Shown: positions 54,700 to 63,823, counted from the first letter of the stretch. The stretch is DNA of 64,000 nt from Pseudomonas citrullilanati (GCF_030580855.1 NZ_JAUQOP010000018.1:36147-100146), one strand, 5' to 3'. Numbers and translations are program-made. Notes: generated from the letters alone by a model not told the origin.

Positions 54700-55503
54700 A
54701 TGCAGCAAGACGATCCAAAAACCACCAAGGACGCGGCGCCTACGGGCACCCAGACCCTGCTGCGTGGCCTGGGCGTGGTCCAGGCGGTCGCCAGTGGCGC
54801 CCGTGACCTGAAGGAAATCGCCCGGCTGATCGGCACCACCCGCAGCACCACCCATCGCCTCGCCAGTTGCCTGGTGGATGAGCGTTACCTGCGGGTGGTC
54901 CCGCAAGTGGGTTACCTGCTCGGGCCGAAGTTGATCGAGCTGGGTTTCCAGGCCCGGGAGGAATTGCCGCTGGTGAACCTGGCGGGGCCGTACCTGGACG
55001 AACTGTCGGCGCTCACCGGGGACACCGTGCACCTGGCGATTCGCGAAGGCGACGAAGTCCTTTACCTGTTGAAGAACCCAGGGCGCAATGGCCCGGAAAT
55101 GCGTTCGCGCGTGGGCCATCGCATGCCCTTGGCGCGCACCGGGATCGGCAAGGCGTTGATGCTCGACGATAGCCCGGAAACGTGGCAGCGCTTGTATGAA
55201 ATCAGCCTGCCGGCGGGTGGGAAGAATCAGTTCTGGCCTCAGCATCAGGAGCAATCCTGGGAGCAGTTCCAGCAACGGATGCTGGAATACGTGGCGGGGG
55301 GCTATGCGTTCGACCTGGAAGACAACGAACCGTCGATTCGCTGCGTGGCGGCGCCGATTCGCGATGCCGGCAAGCGGATTGTCGCCGGTATCAGCATCGC
55401 CAGTACCGTGCCGTACATGCCCCTGGAAAAGATGGCCGAGCTGATTCCCCTGGTCAAAGGGGTCACAGCCCGGCTGTCGGCGGAGCTGGGCGCCAAGGTC
55501 TGA
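54700..55503 (+). CDS. IclR family transcriptional regulator, 267 aa
   Basis: N-terminal winged helix with TLLRGLGVVQAVASGARDLKEIARLIGTTRSTTHRLASCLVDERYL (residues about 15-65) and the IclR effector domain (about 80-260, with HLAIREGDEVLYLLK and ISIASTVPYMPLEKM). It is the natural candidate for binding the TCCCA-N5-TGGGA operators before the SDR and dgoK promoters. Ends 6 bases before the convergent alcohol dehydrogenase stop. E. coli uses GntR DgoR for the pathway, so two regulators here is notable. Confidence 0.92.
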   Translation: MQQDDPKTTKDAAPTGTQTLLRGLGVVQAVASGARDLKEIARLIGTTRSTTHRLASCLVDERYLRVVPQVGYLLGPKLIELGFQAREELPLVNLAGPYLDELSALTGDTVHLAIREGDEVLYLLKNPGRNGPEMRSRVGHRMPLARTGIGKALMLDDSPETWQRLYEISLPAGGKNQFWPQHQEQSWEQFQQRMLEYVAGGYAFDLEDNEPSIRCVAAPIRDAGKRIVAGISIASTVPYMPLEKMAELIPLVKGVTARLSAELGAKV

Positions 55504-55509
55504 CGGGCG

Positions 55510-56562
55510 TCAGGCCTTGAGCGTGGCCATGTCGATGACGAAGCGATATTTCACATCCCCGGCGATCATGCGGCTGTAGGCCTCGTTGATCTGGCGGATG
55601 TCGAGCATTTCAATGTCGCAGCTGATGTTGTGTTCGGCACAGAACTCCAGCACTTCCTGGGTTTCGGCAATGCCGCCGATCAGCGAGCCGGCCAGGACGC
55701 GACGGCCCATGATCAGGTTGGCCGCATGGACCGGCGGATCGATCGGCTCGACCAGGCCCACCAGGATATGCACGCCGTCGAAACGCAGGGTGGCGAGGTA
55801 GGGGTTGAGGTCGTGCTGCACCGGGATGGTGTCCAGCAGGAAGTGGAAGCGCCCGGCCGCGGCGCTCATCTGTTCGGCGTCGGTGGAGACGATCACATGG
55901 TCCGCGCCCTGGCGGCGGGCTTCTTCGGCCTTGCTGGCCGAGCGGGTGAACACCGTCACTTCGGCGCCCATGGCCTTGGCGAACTTGATACCCATGTGGC
56001 CGAGGCCACCCATGCCCAGCACGCCGACCTTGTCGCCGGCCTTCACGCCGTAGTGCTTGAGGGGCGAGTAGGTGGTAATGCCGGCGCACAGGAGCGGCGC
56101 GGCGCTGGCCGGGTCGAGGGTTTCCGGAATGCGCAGCACGAAGTGTTCGCTGACCACGATGCTGTTGGAATAGCCGCCCATGGTATGGCCGCCGCTGATA
56201 CGGTCCGGGCTGGCGTAGGTCTGGGTCATGCCTTCGTAGCAGTATTGTTCCAGATCCGCACGGCACGCTTCGCACTCGCGGCAGGAATCGACCATGCAGC
56301 CGACGCCGACCAGGTCGCCGACCTTGTAGCGGGTCACTTCCGCACCGACGGCCGTCACCTTGCCGACGATTTCGTGGCCGGGCATCAACGGGTAGACGGC
56401 GATGCCCCATTCGTTGCGAGCCTGGTGGATGTCGGAATGGCAGACGCCACAGTAGAGAATCTCGATCGCCACGTCGTCGGCCCGAGGGCTGCGGCGTTCG
56501 AATTTCATTGGGGCGAGGGGGGTGGTAGGCGATTGGGCGGCGTAGCCGATGGCTGTGTACAT
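55510..56562 (-). CDS. Zinc alcohol dehydrogenase (cinnamyl/YahK type), 350 aa
   Basis: NADP-preferring MDR reductase. Catalytic zinc motif YCGVCHSDIHQARNEWG and GHEIVGKV (residues about 37-68), structural zinc CRECEACRADLEQYC (near 95-109), and the nucleotide site VGVLGMGGLGHMGIKFAKAMGAEV (near 175). I start at 56562 (MYTAIGYAAQSP), the family start; the upstream extension lacks similarity. Likely reduces aldehydes to alcohols. Divergent from an AraC-type regulator of the YqhC kind, which in E. coli controls the aldehyde reductase YqhD. Confidence 0.92.
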   Translation of the reverse strand: MYTAIGYAAQSPTTPLAPMKFERRSPRADDVAIEILYCGVCHSDIHQARNEWGIAVYPLMPGHEIVGKVTAVGAEVTRYKVGDLVGVGCMVDSCRECEACRADLEQYCYEGMTQTYASPDRISGGHTMGGYSNSIVVSEHFVLRIPETLDPASAAPLLCAGITTYSPLKHYGVKAGDKVGVLGMGGLGHMGIKFAKAMGAEVTVFTRSASKAEEARRQGADHVIVSTDAEQMSAAAGRFHFLLDTIPVQHDLNPYLATLRFDGVHILVGLVEPIDPPVHAANLIMGRRVLAGSLIGGIAETQEVLEFCAEHNISCDIEMLDIRQINEAYSRMIAGDVKYRFVIDMATLKA

Positions 56563-56739
56563 GATGGACCTCGCTGAGCATTGAACGGTGAGGGGACCAT
56601 TGTGGGAGTCTGGACGACAGGCGACGATGGCGATTCCTACGCGTCTCATGCCTAATCCTCCGACATTGGCCGCGCTTTGATCCTATGCTTTGCCAGACCT
56701 GCGATGATGCTCCCATCCCTTTTTCCGTGAAGTTTTCCC

Positions 56740-57630
56740 ATGTTGCTGACCCGTCATGTTGATGCCAACGCCACCCTGGTCTCGCTGATAGAACCCCTGG
56801 CGACCCGCGACGGTTTCGTGCCCACGCGACTGCCTGGCGTAGCGGCGCTCCGAGCCAGCCAGGACGTCGCCCGGGGCCCGCAGCTCTACGAGCCCAGCCT
56901 GGTGATCATCGCCCAGGGCAGCAAACTGGCGTACCTGGGGCCGCGCACGCTGGAGTACGGTGCCGGCAATTACCTGATCCAGGCGTTGCCGGTGCCGTTC
57001 GAATGCGAAACCTACGCTTTGCCCAATGCTCCGTTGCTCGGGGTTTCCGTGGCGATCGATCGGGTGATGCTCGGGGAACTGGTGCTGGCCATGGGGCTGG
57101 TGCCGGGGCGCAACCTGCCGCCGCAGACGCCGGAATCCATGACCTGCGCAGTGCTCGACGACGCCATGCGTGGGTGCGTCGAACGTCTGTTGCGCTGTTT
57201 GCACGACCCATTGGAATGCCAGGTCATGGGCCAGGCGCGGTTGCGGGAGTTGCTGTTCGTCGCCCTGCGCGGGCCGCAGGCCGATGTCCTGCGCGCGCTG
57301 GTGGAGCAGCAGGGGCAGTTTGCCCGGATCGCCGCGTCCCTGAGCCACCTGCACGCGCACTTCACCGAGCCGCTGAACGTCGAGACCCTGGCCAGTTGCG
57401 CCAACATGAGCGCCTCGACTTTCCATGAACATTTCAAGCGCAGCACGTTGCTGTCGCCCGTGCAGTACCTCAAGCGACTGCGATTGCTCAAGGCCCAGCG
57501 GCTGCTGCTCATCGAAGGCATGGGGGTGGCCCAGGTCGCCCATGAGGTGGGGTACCAGAGCCCGTCGCAGTTCAGCCGGGAGTACAAGCGCTACTTCGAT
57601 CGCAGCCCTGGGGAAGAGCGCGTCGCTTGA
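56740..57630 (+). CDS. AraC family regulator with AraC_N domain (YqhC-like), 296 aa
   Basis: N-terminal AraC_N domain (residues 1-160; LYEPSLVIIAQGSKLAYLG and YLIQALPVPFECET) and a C-terminal double helix-turn-helix (about 195-290; LASCANMSASTFHEHFK and AQVAHEVGYQSPSQFSREYKRYF). 177 bases separate it from the divergent dehydrogenase, the likely target. AraC_N proteins such as YqhC respond to aldehydes. Ended by a REP pair. Confidence 0.9.
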   Translation: MLLTRHVDANATLVSLIEPLATRDGFVPTRLPGVAALRASQDVARGPQLYEPSLVIIAQGSKLAYLGPRTLEYGAGNYLIQALPVPFECETYALPNAPLLGVSVAIDRVMLGELVLAMGLVPGRNLPPQTPESMTCAVLDDAMRGCVERLLRCLHDPLECQVMGQARLRELLFVALRGPQADVLRALVEQQGQFARIAASLSHLHAHFTEPLNVETLASCANMSASTFHEHFKRSTLLSPVQYLKRLRLLKAQRLLLIEGMGVAQVAHEVGYQSPSQFSREYKRYFDRSPGEERVA

Positions 57631-57647
57631 TTCACTGATGTCGCCCT

Positions 57648-57736
57648 GTGGGAGCGAGCTTGCTCGCGATAGCGGTGTGTCAGTCGACATCTGTATTGAA
57701 TGAAAAACCGCTATCGCGAGCAAGCTCGCTCCCACA
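57648..57736. repeat. REP pair (BIME)
   Basis: GTGGGAGCGAGCTTGCTCGCGATAGCGG and the inverted CCGCTATCGCGAGCAAGCTCGCTCCCAC, between the convergent araC-type gene and etf-QO. Confidence 0.92.
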
Positions 57737-57770
57737 TTTGGACTGTGGCATGCCTTGAAATGTAGGCAAC

Positions 57771-57795
57771 AAAAAGGCCCCCGTTGCGGGAGCCT
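57771..57795 (-). terminator. Intrinsic terminator of etf-QO
   Basis: On the minus strand GGCTCCCG, CAA, CGGGGGCC and TTTTT, about 20 bases after the etf-QO stop. One mismatch in the stem. Confidence 0.8.
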
Positions 57796-57814
57796 CGATG
57801 TTCAGGGCGTCGGC

Positions 57815-59479
57815 TTACATGTTCGGGTAAGTCGGTCCGCCAGCGCCTTCCGGGGTCACCCAGGTGATGTTCTGGGCAGGGTCCTTGATGTCGCACGTCT
57901 TGCAGTGAACGCAGTTCTGGGCGTTGATCTGGAAGCGTTTCTCGCCGTCTTCCTTGGTCACCACTTCATAGACGCCGGCCGGGCAGTAGCGCTGGGCCGG
58001 TTCGTCGTACAGCGGCAGGTTCTTGCCCAGCGGGATGCTCGGGTCGGTCAGCTTCAGGTGGCAAGGCTGTTCTTCTTCATGGTTGGTACCGGAGATGAAC
58101 ACCGAGCTGAGTTTGTCGAAGCTGAGCTTGCCGTCCGGTTTCGGGTAGTCGATCTTCTTGCAATCGGCCGCCAGCTTCAGGCAAGCGTAGTCAGGCTTGT
58201 TGTCATGCAGGGTGAACGGCAGCTTGCCGCCGAAGATGTTCTGGTCGAGCCAGTTGAAGCCGCCGCCGATGATCGCGCCGTACTTGTGGATCGCCGCGCC
58301 GAAGTTGCGGCTGGCGAACAGCTCTTCGTACAGCCAGCTGTTCTTGAAGTTGTCGACGTAGGCGGTCAGTTCGTCGCCGCCTTCGGATTCGGCGAACAGG
58401 CGATCGGCCACGGCCTCGGCGGCGAGCATGCCGGACTTCATGGCCGTGTGGCTGCCCTTGATCTTGGCGAAGTTCAAGGTGCCGAGGTCGCAGCCGATCA
58501 GGGCGCCGCCCTTGAAGACCATTTTCGGCAGCGAGTTCAGGCCGCCCTTGCAGATGGCGCGGGCGCCGTAGCTGACGCGCTTGCCACCTTCCAGGTATTG
58601 CTTGAGCACCGGGTGGTGCTTGAGGCGCTGGAATTCGTCGAAGGGCGACAGGTAGGTGTTGCTGTAGGACAAGTCGACGATCAGGCCGACCACCACCTGG
58701 TTGTTTTCCAGATGGTAGAGGAAGGAACCGCCGGTGTTCTCGGTGCCCATGATGTCCAGCGGCCAGCCGGCGGTGTGTACGACCAGGCCCGGTTGGTGCT
58801 TGGCCGGGTCGATTTCCCAGATTTCCTTCAAGCCGATGCCGTAATGCTGGGCATCGGCCTCGCTGTCGAGGTTGAAGCGCTTGATCAGTTGCTTGCCGAT
58901 GTGGCCACGGCAGCCTTCGGCGAACAGCGTGTACTTGCCGCGCAATTCCATGCCGGGGGTGTAGAGGCCCTCTTTCGGATGGCCTTCACGGTCGACGCCC
59001 AGGTCGCCGGTGATGATCCCGCGGACCACGCCGTTCTCGTCGAACAACGCTTCCTGGGCGGCGAAGCCGGGGTAGATTTCCACGCCCAGGTTCTCGGCCT
59101 GCTGGGCCAGCCAGCGGCACAGGTTGCCCAGGGAAATAATATAGTTGCCTTCGTTGTGCATGGTCTTGGGCACGAAGAAGCCAGGGACTTTGCTCGCACT
59201 GTCGGCGCTCTTCAGGACATAAATGTCATCGCCCTTGACCGGGGTATTGAGCGGCGCGCCCAATTCCTTCCAGTCCGGGAACAGTTCGTTCAGGGCACGG
59301 GGTTCGAACACCGCGCCGGAGAGAATGTGCGCACCGACTTCGGAGCCTTTTTCGACCACGCAGACGCTGATTTCCTTACCGGCTTCGGCGGCCTTCTGTT
59401 TCAGTCGGCAAGCGGCAGACAGGCCAGCGGGGCCGGCACCGACGATGACCACGTCGAATTCCATGTATTCGCGTTCCAC
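57815..59479 (-). CDS. Electron transfer flavoprotein-ubiquinone oxidoreductase, 554 aa
   Basis: Moves electrons from ETF (etfBA, divergent) to membrane ubiquinone, closing the acyl-CoA dehydrogenase circuit. FAD-binding VIVGAGPAGLSAACRLKQ (residues 10-27), the ubiquinone/FAD domain, and the C-terminal [4Fe-4S] ligands CPAGVYEV and CVHCKTCDIKDP (near 500-540). Length 554 is standard. The GTG at 59479, with GGAG 7 bases upstream, gives the family start MEREYMEFD. A FadR-like PsrA box lies in its promoter region. Confidence 0.96.
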   Translation of the reverse strand: MEREYMEFDVVIVGAGPAGLSAACRLKQKAAEAGKEISVCVVEKGSEVGAHILSGAVFEPRALNELFPDWKELGAPLNTPVKGDDIYVLKSADSASKVPGFFVPKTMHNEGNYIISLGNLCRWLAQQAENLGVEIYPGFAAQEALFDENGVVRGIITGDLGVDREGHPKEGLYTPGMELRGKYTLFAEGCRGHIGKQLIKRFNLDSEADAQHYGIGLKEIWEIDPAKHQPGLVVHTAGWPLDIMGTENTGGSFLYHLENNQVVVGLIVDLSYSNTYLSPFDEFQRLKHHPVLKQYLEGGKRVSYGARAICKGGLNSLPKMVFKGGALIGCDLGTLNFAKIKGSHTAMKSGMLAAEAVADRLFAESEGGDELTAYVDNFKNSWLYEELFASRNFGAAIHKYGAIIGGGFNWLDQNIFGGKLPFTLHDNKPDYACLKLAADCKKIDYPKPDGKLSFDKLSSVFISGTNHEEEQPCHLKLTDPSIPLGKNLPLYDEPAQRYCPAGVYEVVTKEDGEKRFQINAQNCVHCKTCDIKDPAQNITWVTPEGAGGPTYPNM

Positions 59480-59634
59480 AGGCTATCTCCTACTCAAGGC
59501 TCACGGTGTTTTCTAATTGGAGGTTGGGCGTTGCATCCGTTGTTTCCTTCGCGAAATCGACGAAAGCGACAAGGGATGAGACGCGGGTCTCTCTTGGTGG
59601 CGCATTATATCTACACCACTCTCAGGGTCCAATA

Positions 59635-59648
59635 CAAACGTTTGTTTG
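59635..59648. promoter_or_regulatory. PsrA-type operator between etf-QO and etfBA
   Basis: CAAAC-GTTT-GTTTG fits exactly the published Pseudomonas PsrA motif (G/C)AAAC-N2-4-GTTT(G/C). PsrA is a TetR repressor released by long-chain acyl ligands and is known to regulate etf genes in P. aeruginosa. The site lies 156 bases from the etf-QO start and 375 from etfB. Confidence 0.78.
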
Positions 59649-59708
59649 AAATTGCCGCAGCCCAGATAAATCACTGACGTACGGCTTATGACTGGCCATT
59701 TTGCCGTA

Positions 59709-59734
59709 TTGACCGGAATAGGCGTTCCGGTCAA
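59709..59734. promoter_or_regulatory. Perfect 10-bp dyad in the etf intergenic region
   Basis: TTGACCGGAA, TAGGCG, TTCCGGTCAA, flanked by CGTAT and (A)GATACG that extend the pairing with a small bulge. No T tract, so it is not an obvious terminator; it is more like an operator or a structured 5' leader of etfB. The rest of 59480-60022 holds a second long-range inverted repeat (59780-59794 with 59936-59951) and no gene. Confidence 0.55.
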
Positions 59735-60022
59735 GATACGGGCGGTTTTGCGCTCGCCGTAGGCTGACTGTTGGTTTCAAGAGCACCTCTAAAGACAGGG
59801 CGAAGGCAGCACGAAGTGACGTATTGCGTGGCTCGGATGCGCAGTTTACACGCCGCGATATTGAATGACTCATCGGTCTCGCCGACCAGTGGTCTTCACT
59901 CCCGTGAGCAGGGTCATGTGTGGTTCATGCCGGCGTTTTTAGAGGTGCCCTTGCGCCCATGAGCATCAACCGCCAGGTTCGCCTAGGCGACTTTCTTTTC
60001 ACCGGAGAGTAACGAGGAATCC

Positions 60023-60772
60023 ATGAAGGTTCTTGTAGCTGTCAAACGAGTGGTCGACTATAACGTCAAGGTTCGCGTCAAGGCGGACAACTCCGGCGTC
60101 GACCTCGCCAACGTCAAGATGTCGATGAACCCCTTCTGCGAAATCGCCGTAGAAGAAGCCGTGCGCCTGAAGGAAAAAGGCGTGGCGACTGAGATCGTCG
60201 TTGTCTCCATCGGCCCGACCACCGCCCAGGAGCAACTGCGCACTGCGCTGGCACTGGGTGCCGATCGCGCCATCCTCGTCGAATCCGCCGAAGACCTGAC
60301 CTCCCTGGCCGTGGCCAAGCTGCTCAAGGCCGTTGTCGACAAGGAACAGCCCCAGCTGGTGATCCTCGGCAAACAAGCCATCGACAGCGACAACAACCAG
60401 ACCGGCCAGATGCTCGCTGCATTGAGCGGCTACGGCCAGGGCACGTTCGCGTCCAAGGTCGAAGTCAGCGGCGACAGCGTTGCCGTGACCCGTGAAATCG
60501 ATGGCGGCGCGCAGACCGTTTCCTTGAAGCTGCCGGCCATCGTCACCACCGACCTGCGTTTGAACGAGCCGCGCTATGCGTCCCTGCCAAACATCATGAA
60601 AGCGAAGAAGAAGCCGCTTGAAGTGCTGACGCCTGACGCTTTGGGCGTTTCCACCGCCTCCACCAACAAGACCGTGAAAGTCGAAGCGCCGGCTGCACGC
60701 AGCGCGGGCATCAAGGTCAAGTCGGTGGCTGAACTGGTCGAGAAACTGAAAAACGAAGCGAAGGTAATCTGA
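60023..60772 (+). CDS. etfB: Electron transfer flavoprotein beta subunit, 249 aa
   Basis: AMP-binding subunit of ETF, which accepts electrons from FadE-type dehydrogenases. [20 protein letters not shown] opens the protein; [18 protein letters not shown] and the signature [27 protein letters not shown] (near 175-200) are diagnostic. AACGAGGAATCC precedes the ATG. Two bases before etfA. Confidence 0.97.
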   Translation: MKVLVAVKRVVDYNVKVRVKADNSGVDLANVKMSMNPFCEIAVEEAVRLKEKGVATEIVVVSIGPTTAQEQLRTALALGADRAILVESAEDLTSLAVAKLLKAVVDKEQPQLVILGKQAIDSDNNQTGQMLAALSGYGQGTFASKVEVSGDSVAVTREIDGGAQTVSLKLPAIVTTDLRLNEPRYASLPNIMKAKKKPLEVLTPDALGVSTASTNKTVKVEAPAARSAGIKVKSVAELVEKLKNEAKVI

Positions 60773-60774
60773 AC

Positions 60775-61704
60775 ATGACTATCTTGGTAATCGCCGAACA
60801 CGATAACAAGGCGCTGGCCCCGGCCACGCTGAACACCGTTGCTGCCGCTGCCAAAATCGGTGGCGACGTCCACGTCCTGGTGGCGGGTCAAGGCGCTGGC
60901 GCCGTGGCCGAAGCCGCTGCGAAAATCGCGGGCGTGGCAAAGGTGCTGTCGGCCGACAACGCCGCCTACGCGCACCAGTTGCCGGAAAACGTCGCACCGC
61001 TGGTGGCCGAGCTGGGCAAGGGCTACAGCCACATCCTGGCCGCCGCCACGTCCAACGGCAAGAACATCCTGCCGCGCGTGGCCGCCGCCCTGGATGTCGA
61101 CCAGATCTCCGAGATCATCTCGGTGGAAAGCGCTGATACCTTCAAGCGTCCGATCTACGCCGGTAACGCCATTGCCACCGTGCAATCGAGCGCTGCGATC
61201 AAGGTCATCACCGTTCGCGCCACCGGTTTCGACCCGGTTGCCGCCGAAGGTGGCTCGGCCGCTGTCGAAGCCGTAGGTGCTGCCCACGACGCCGGCATCT
61301 CCAGCTTCGTCAACGAAGAGCTGGCCAAGTCCGATCGTCCAGAGCTGACCGCTGCCAAGATCGTCGTTTCCGGCGGCCGCGGCATGCAGAACGGCGACAA
61401 CTTCAAGCACCTGTACGCCCTGGCCGACAAGCTGGGCGCTGCCGTCGGTGCTTCCCGCGCCGCGGTCGACGCCGGCTTCGTGCCTAACGACATGCAGGTC
61501 GGCCAGACCGGCAAGATCGTCGCGCCACAGCTGTACATCGCCGTCGGTATCTCCGGCGCGATCCAGCACCTGGCGGGCATGAAGGACTCCAAGGTGATCG
61601 TCGCGATCAACAAGGACGAAGAAGCACCGATCTTCCAGGTGGCCGATTACGGCCTGGTGGCAGACCTGTTCGAAGCCGTCCCCGAGCTGGAGAAGCTGGT
61701 CTAA
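60775..61704 (+). CDS. etfA: Electron transfer flavoprotein alpha subunit, 309 aa
   Basis: FAD-binding subunit of ETF. Conserved [14 protein letters not shown] (near residue 200), [45 protein letters not shown] (near 225-270) and the end [31 protein letters not shown]. Forms a heterodimer with EtfB and delivers electrons to the divergent ETF-QO. Followed by a large terminator. Confidence 0.98.
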   Translation: MTILVIAEHDNKALAPATLNTVAAAAKIGGDVHVLVAGQGAGAVAEAAAKIAGVAKVLSADNAAYAHQLPENVAPLVAELGKGYSHILAAATSNGKNILPRVAAALDVDQISEIISVESADTFKRPIYAGNAIATVQSSAAIKVITVRATGFDPVAAEGGSAAVEAVGAAHDAGISSFVNEELAKSDRPELTAAKIVVSGGRGMQNGDNFKHLYALADKLGAAVGASRAAVDAGFVPNDMQVGQTGKIVAPQLYIAVGISGAIQHLAGMKDSKVIVAINKDEEAPIFQVADYGLVADLFEAVPELEKLV

Positions 61705-61724
61705 TCCGGCGTCTTCACTTATAA

Positions 61725-61791
61725 AGAGCCCGGTTTTGGGCTAATGCCAGTCGGTCAAGCGACTGATATTAGCCCTGGCCGGGCTTTTTAT
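61725..61791 (+). terminator. Large compound intrinsic terminator after etfA
   Basis: AGCCCGG (61727-61733) pairs with CCGGGCT (61779-61785), followed by TTTTTA. Inside it a second stem pairs GGGCTAAT with ATTAGCCC, and a third CAGTCG with CGACTG, giving a nearly fully paired hairpin of about 60 bases. Confidence 0.9.
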
Positions 61792-61823
61792 TGTCTGCAT
61801 TTTTTCAAGGGGAGCGCATCGCC

Positions 61824-62648
61824 ATGGATCTTCGCCGTTTGGCTGGTTGGTCGTTGTCGGGGCTGCTGGCGGTTGGCCCGGGGCTGACGCTCGCTGCCGG
61901 CAAATGTGAACGACTGATCGCCACCGGCAGTCCGGATGCGCCGCCTTATCTGTGGCAAGACCCTCAGGATCCCAAGCACCTGATTGGCGCCGGCGCCGAC
62001 CTGCTGGCACAGGTGGCGACGGAGCTGGGGATCAAGATCGAGTTGCTCTACGCCGGCAAGCGCGCCCAGGCGCTGGACGAAGTGCGCAGTGGGCGCATGG
62101 ATTTGCTCACGGATGCGCCACTGACCACGGCGGGGCTCGAAGCCCTGGACTACGTCCATCCGCCGTTGCTGCAGAACGATTACCTGGTTTGGACCCGCAA
62201 GGACTCGACGCTGGTGGTCAACGGCGCCGAGGACCTTCACGGGCATTCGGGGGCCTTGTCTGAAAAGTCTCGCATGACCGCGGAATTTGGCGTTTTCGCA
62301 GAGCAGAAATTGTCCCTGACCCGCACGCCAAACCTGACCCAGGCCTTTCAGAAATTGTTGTTGGGGGAGGTGGAATATGTCCTCGCGGGACGCTATTCGG
62401 GCCTGGCGATGGCGCAGACGCTGGGGATGGCGAAGGACCTGCAGGCCGCGCCGCAACCGGTGGACCAGCCTGGCCTGTTCCTCGCGGTTTCCCATAACTC
62501 CGCCTGCAATGATCCATGGTTACGCGGACAGCTGGCGCAAAAGATGACAGAATTGTCCGCGTCCGGCCTGGCGGAGGCTGTGTTGCAACGCAATCTGGAG
62601 CGCTGGAACACACAGTTGCAGACGCCTGCCAGTGCTCCAAAACAGTAG
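61824..62648 (+). CDS. Periplasmic solute-binding protein (SBP_bac_3 type), 274 aa
   Basis: Signal peptide (MDLRRLAGWSLSGLLAVGPGLTLAAG) followed by a type II periplasmic binding fold similar to amino-acid ABC receptors: GSPDAPPYLWQDPQDPKHLIGAGADLLAQVATELGIKIELLY and SGRMDLLTDAPLT. No permease or ATPase gene is adjacent, so it may be an orphan receptor or sensor. AAGGGGA precedes ATG 61824; the earlier in-frame start at 61791 overlaps the terminator. Confidence 0.85.
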   Translation: MDLRRLAGWSLSGLLAVGPGLTLAAGKCERLIATGSPDAPPYLWQDPQDPKHLIGAGADLLAQVATELGIKIELLYAGKRAQALDEVRSGRMDLLTDAPLTTAGLEALDYVHPPLLQNDYLVWTRKDSTLVVNGAEDLHGHSGALSEKSRMTAEFGVFAEQKLSLTRTPNLTQAFQKLLLGEVEYVLAGRYSGLAMAQTLGMAKDLQAAPQPVDQPGLFLAVSHNSACNDPWLRGQLAQKMTELSASGLAEAVLQRNLERWNTQLQTPASAPKQ

Positions 62649-62657
62649 GGAATATTA

Positions 62658-63017
62658 GTGACTATTCGACCTCTTTTCGCTGCCCTGGCCGTCCTGGCTC
62701 TGGCGGGCTGCGCAGCCGATCCGGCGCCGAATGAACAGATCCGCCTGACCGAACAGGCCCTGGAGCAAGCCCGGGCCGTGGGTGCCAATGCCGACGAAGT
62801 GCCGGAGTTGAAACTGGCTGAAGAAAAGTTCGCCCGGGCCAAATCCAACATGGCCGACGAATCCTACAAGAAGGCGCGCATGCGTGCCGAACAGGCTGAA
62901 CTGGATGCGCGCCTGGCTGAAGCGAAGGTGCTGACCCTCAAGAGCCAGGAGCAACTGAACGTGCTCGACACACGCATCAAGCGCTTGCGCAAACAGCTGC
63001 GGGAGGATGCCCAATGA
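62658..63017 (+). CDS. DUF4398 lipoprotein, 119 aa
   Basis: Lipoprotein signal MTIRPLFAALAVLALAGC (Cys18) followed by a long alpha-helical, charged DUF4398 region (ADEVPELKLAEEKFARAKSNMADESYKKARMRAEQAELDARLAEAK), likely a periplasmic coiled coil. GTG start. Overlaps the OmpA-like lipoprotein gene by 4 bases, so the two probably work together at the envelope. Confidence 0.88.
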   Translation: MTIRPLFAALAVLALAGCAADPAPNEQIRLTEQALEQARAVGANADEVPELKLAEEKFARAKSNMADESYKKARMRAEQAELDARLAEAKVLTLKSQEQLNVLDTRIKRLRKQLREDAQ

Positions 63018-63823
63018 AGTCCTCCCACGCCCTCGGCGGCCTGGTCCTGGCCGGCCTGGCAAGCCTGTATGGCTGTGCCGGCCAGCGCAGCGAAGCCGCG
63101 CTCGACCAGGCCAGCGCCGATTTCCAGAAGGTCAAGGAAGACGCCAACGTGCTGCGTGCCGCGCCCAGGGATGTGATTCGCGCCGGCGAATCCCTGGCCC
63201 GTGCCGATCGCTTGTCCACCTACTGGGGCAGCGGGGAAGACGTGCAGCACTACGCGTACCTGAGCCAGCGCTACAGCGCGATCGCCCGGGAGCACAGCAA
63301 CCAGGTGCTCAATGAAGAGCGTGCGGCGAAGCTCGAACTGGAGCGCCAGCGCCTGCAATTGGCCCTGCGCGAATCCAAGTTGCTCAGCGTGCAGCAACAG
63401 GGCAAGTGGCTTGAAGAACAGATCATGGCGATGGCCACTACCCAGACCGATCGCGGCCTGGTGATGACGCTGGGCGATGTGCTGTTCGACACCGGCGAAG
63501 CGGAGTTGAAGAATTCGGCCAATCGGGTCGTGCTCAAGATCGTCCAGTTCCTGCAGCTCAACCCCAAGCGCGTGGTGCGCATCGAGGGCTACACCGACAG
63601 CACCGGTGGCCGCCAGGAAAACCTCAAACTGTCCCGCGACCGTGCGCAGGCAGTGGCGGATGTGCTGGTGGACCTGGGCATCGACGAAAAGCGCATCGAG
63701 GTCGAAGGCTACGGTGACGACTACCCGGTGGACGTCAATGCCACCGAGCGTGGCCGGGCCCAGAACCGCCGCGTCGAGATCGTGTTTTCCGACGATAAGG
63801 GCCAGCTCGGCGCCGCCCGCTGA
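63014..63823 (+). CDS. OmpA family lipoprotein with N-terminal DUF4398-like region, 269 aa
   Basis: Signal and lipobox MKSSHALGGLVLAGLASLYGC (Cys21), a helical DUF4398-like region (about 30-135), then a C-terminal OmpA peptidoglycan-binding domain (about 150-265). The latter has LGDVLFDTGEAELKNSANRVVLKIVQFLQLNP, EGYTDSTGGRQENLKLSRDRAQAVADVLVDLGI and NRRVEIVFSD. It would tether the outer membrane to murein, possibly together with the preceding lipoprotein. Followed by a strong terminator. Confidence 0.92.
   Translation: MKSSHALGGLVLAGLASLYGCAGQRSEAALDQASADFQKVKEDANVLRAAPRDVIRAGESLARADRLSTYWGSGEDVQHYAYLSQRYSAIAREHSNQVLNEERAAKLELERQRLQLALRESKLLSVQQQGKWLEEQIMAMATTQTDRGLVMTLGDVLFDTGEAELKNSANRVVLKIVQFLQLNPKRVVRIEGYTDSTGGRQENLKLSRDRAQAVADVLVDLGIDEKRIEVEGYGDDYPVDVNATERGRAQNRRVEIVFSDDKGQLGAAR

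Noticed and set aside
57755..59677. A 640-codon open frame opposite etf-QO
   Set aside because: Antisense shadow; etf-QO has all its motifs on the minus strand.
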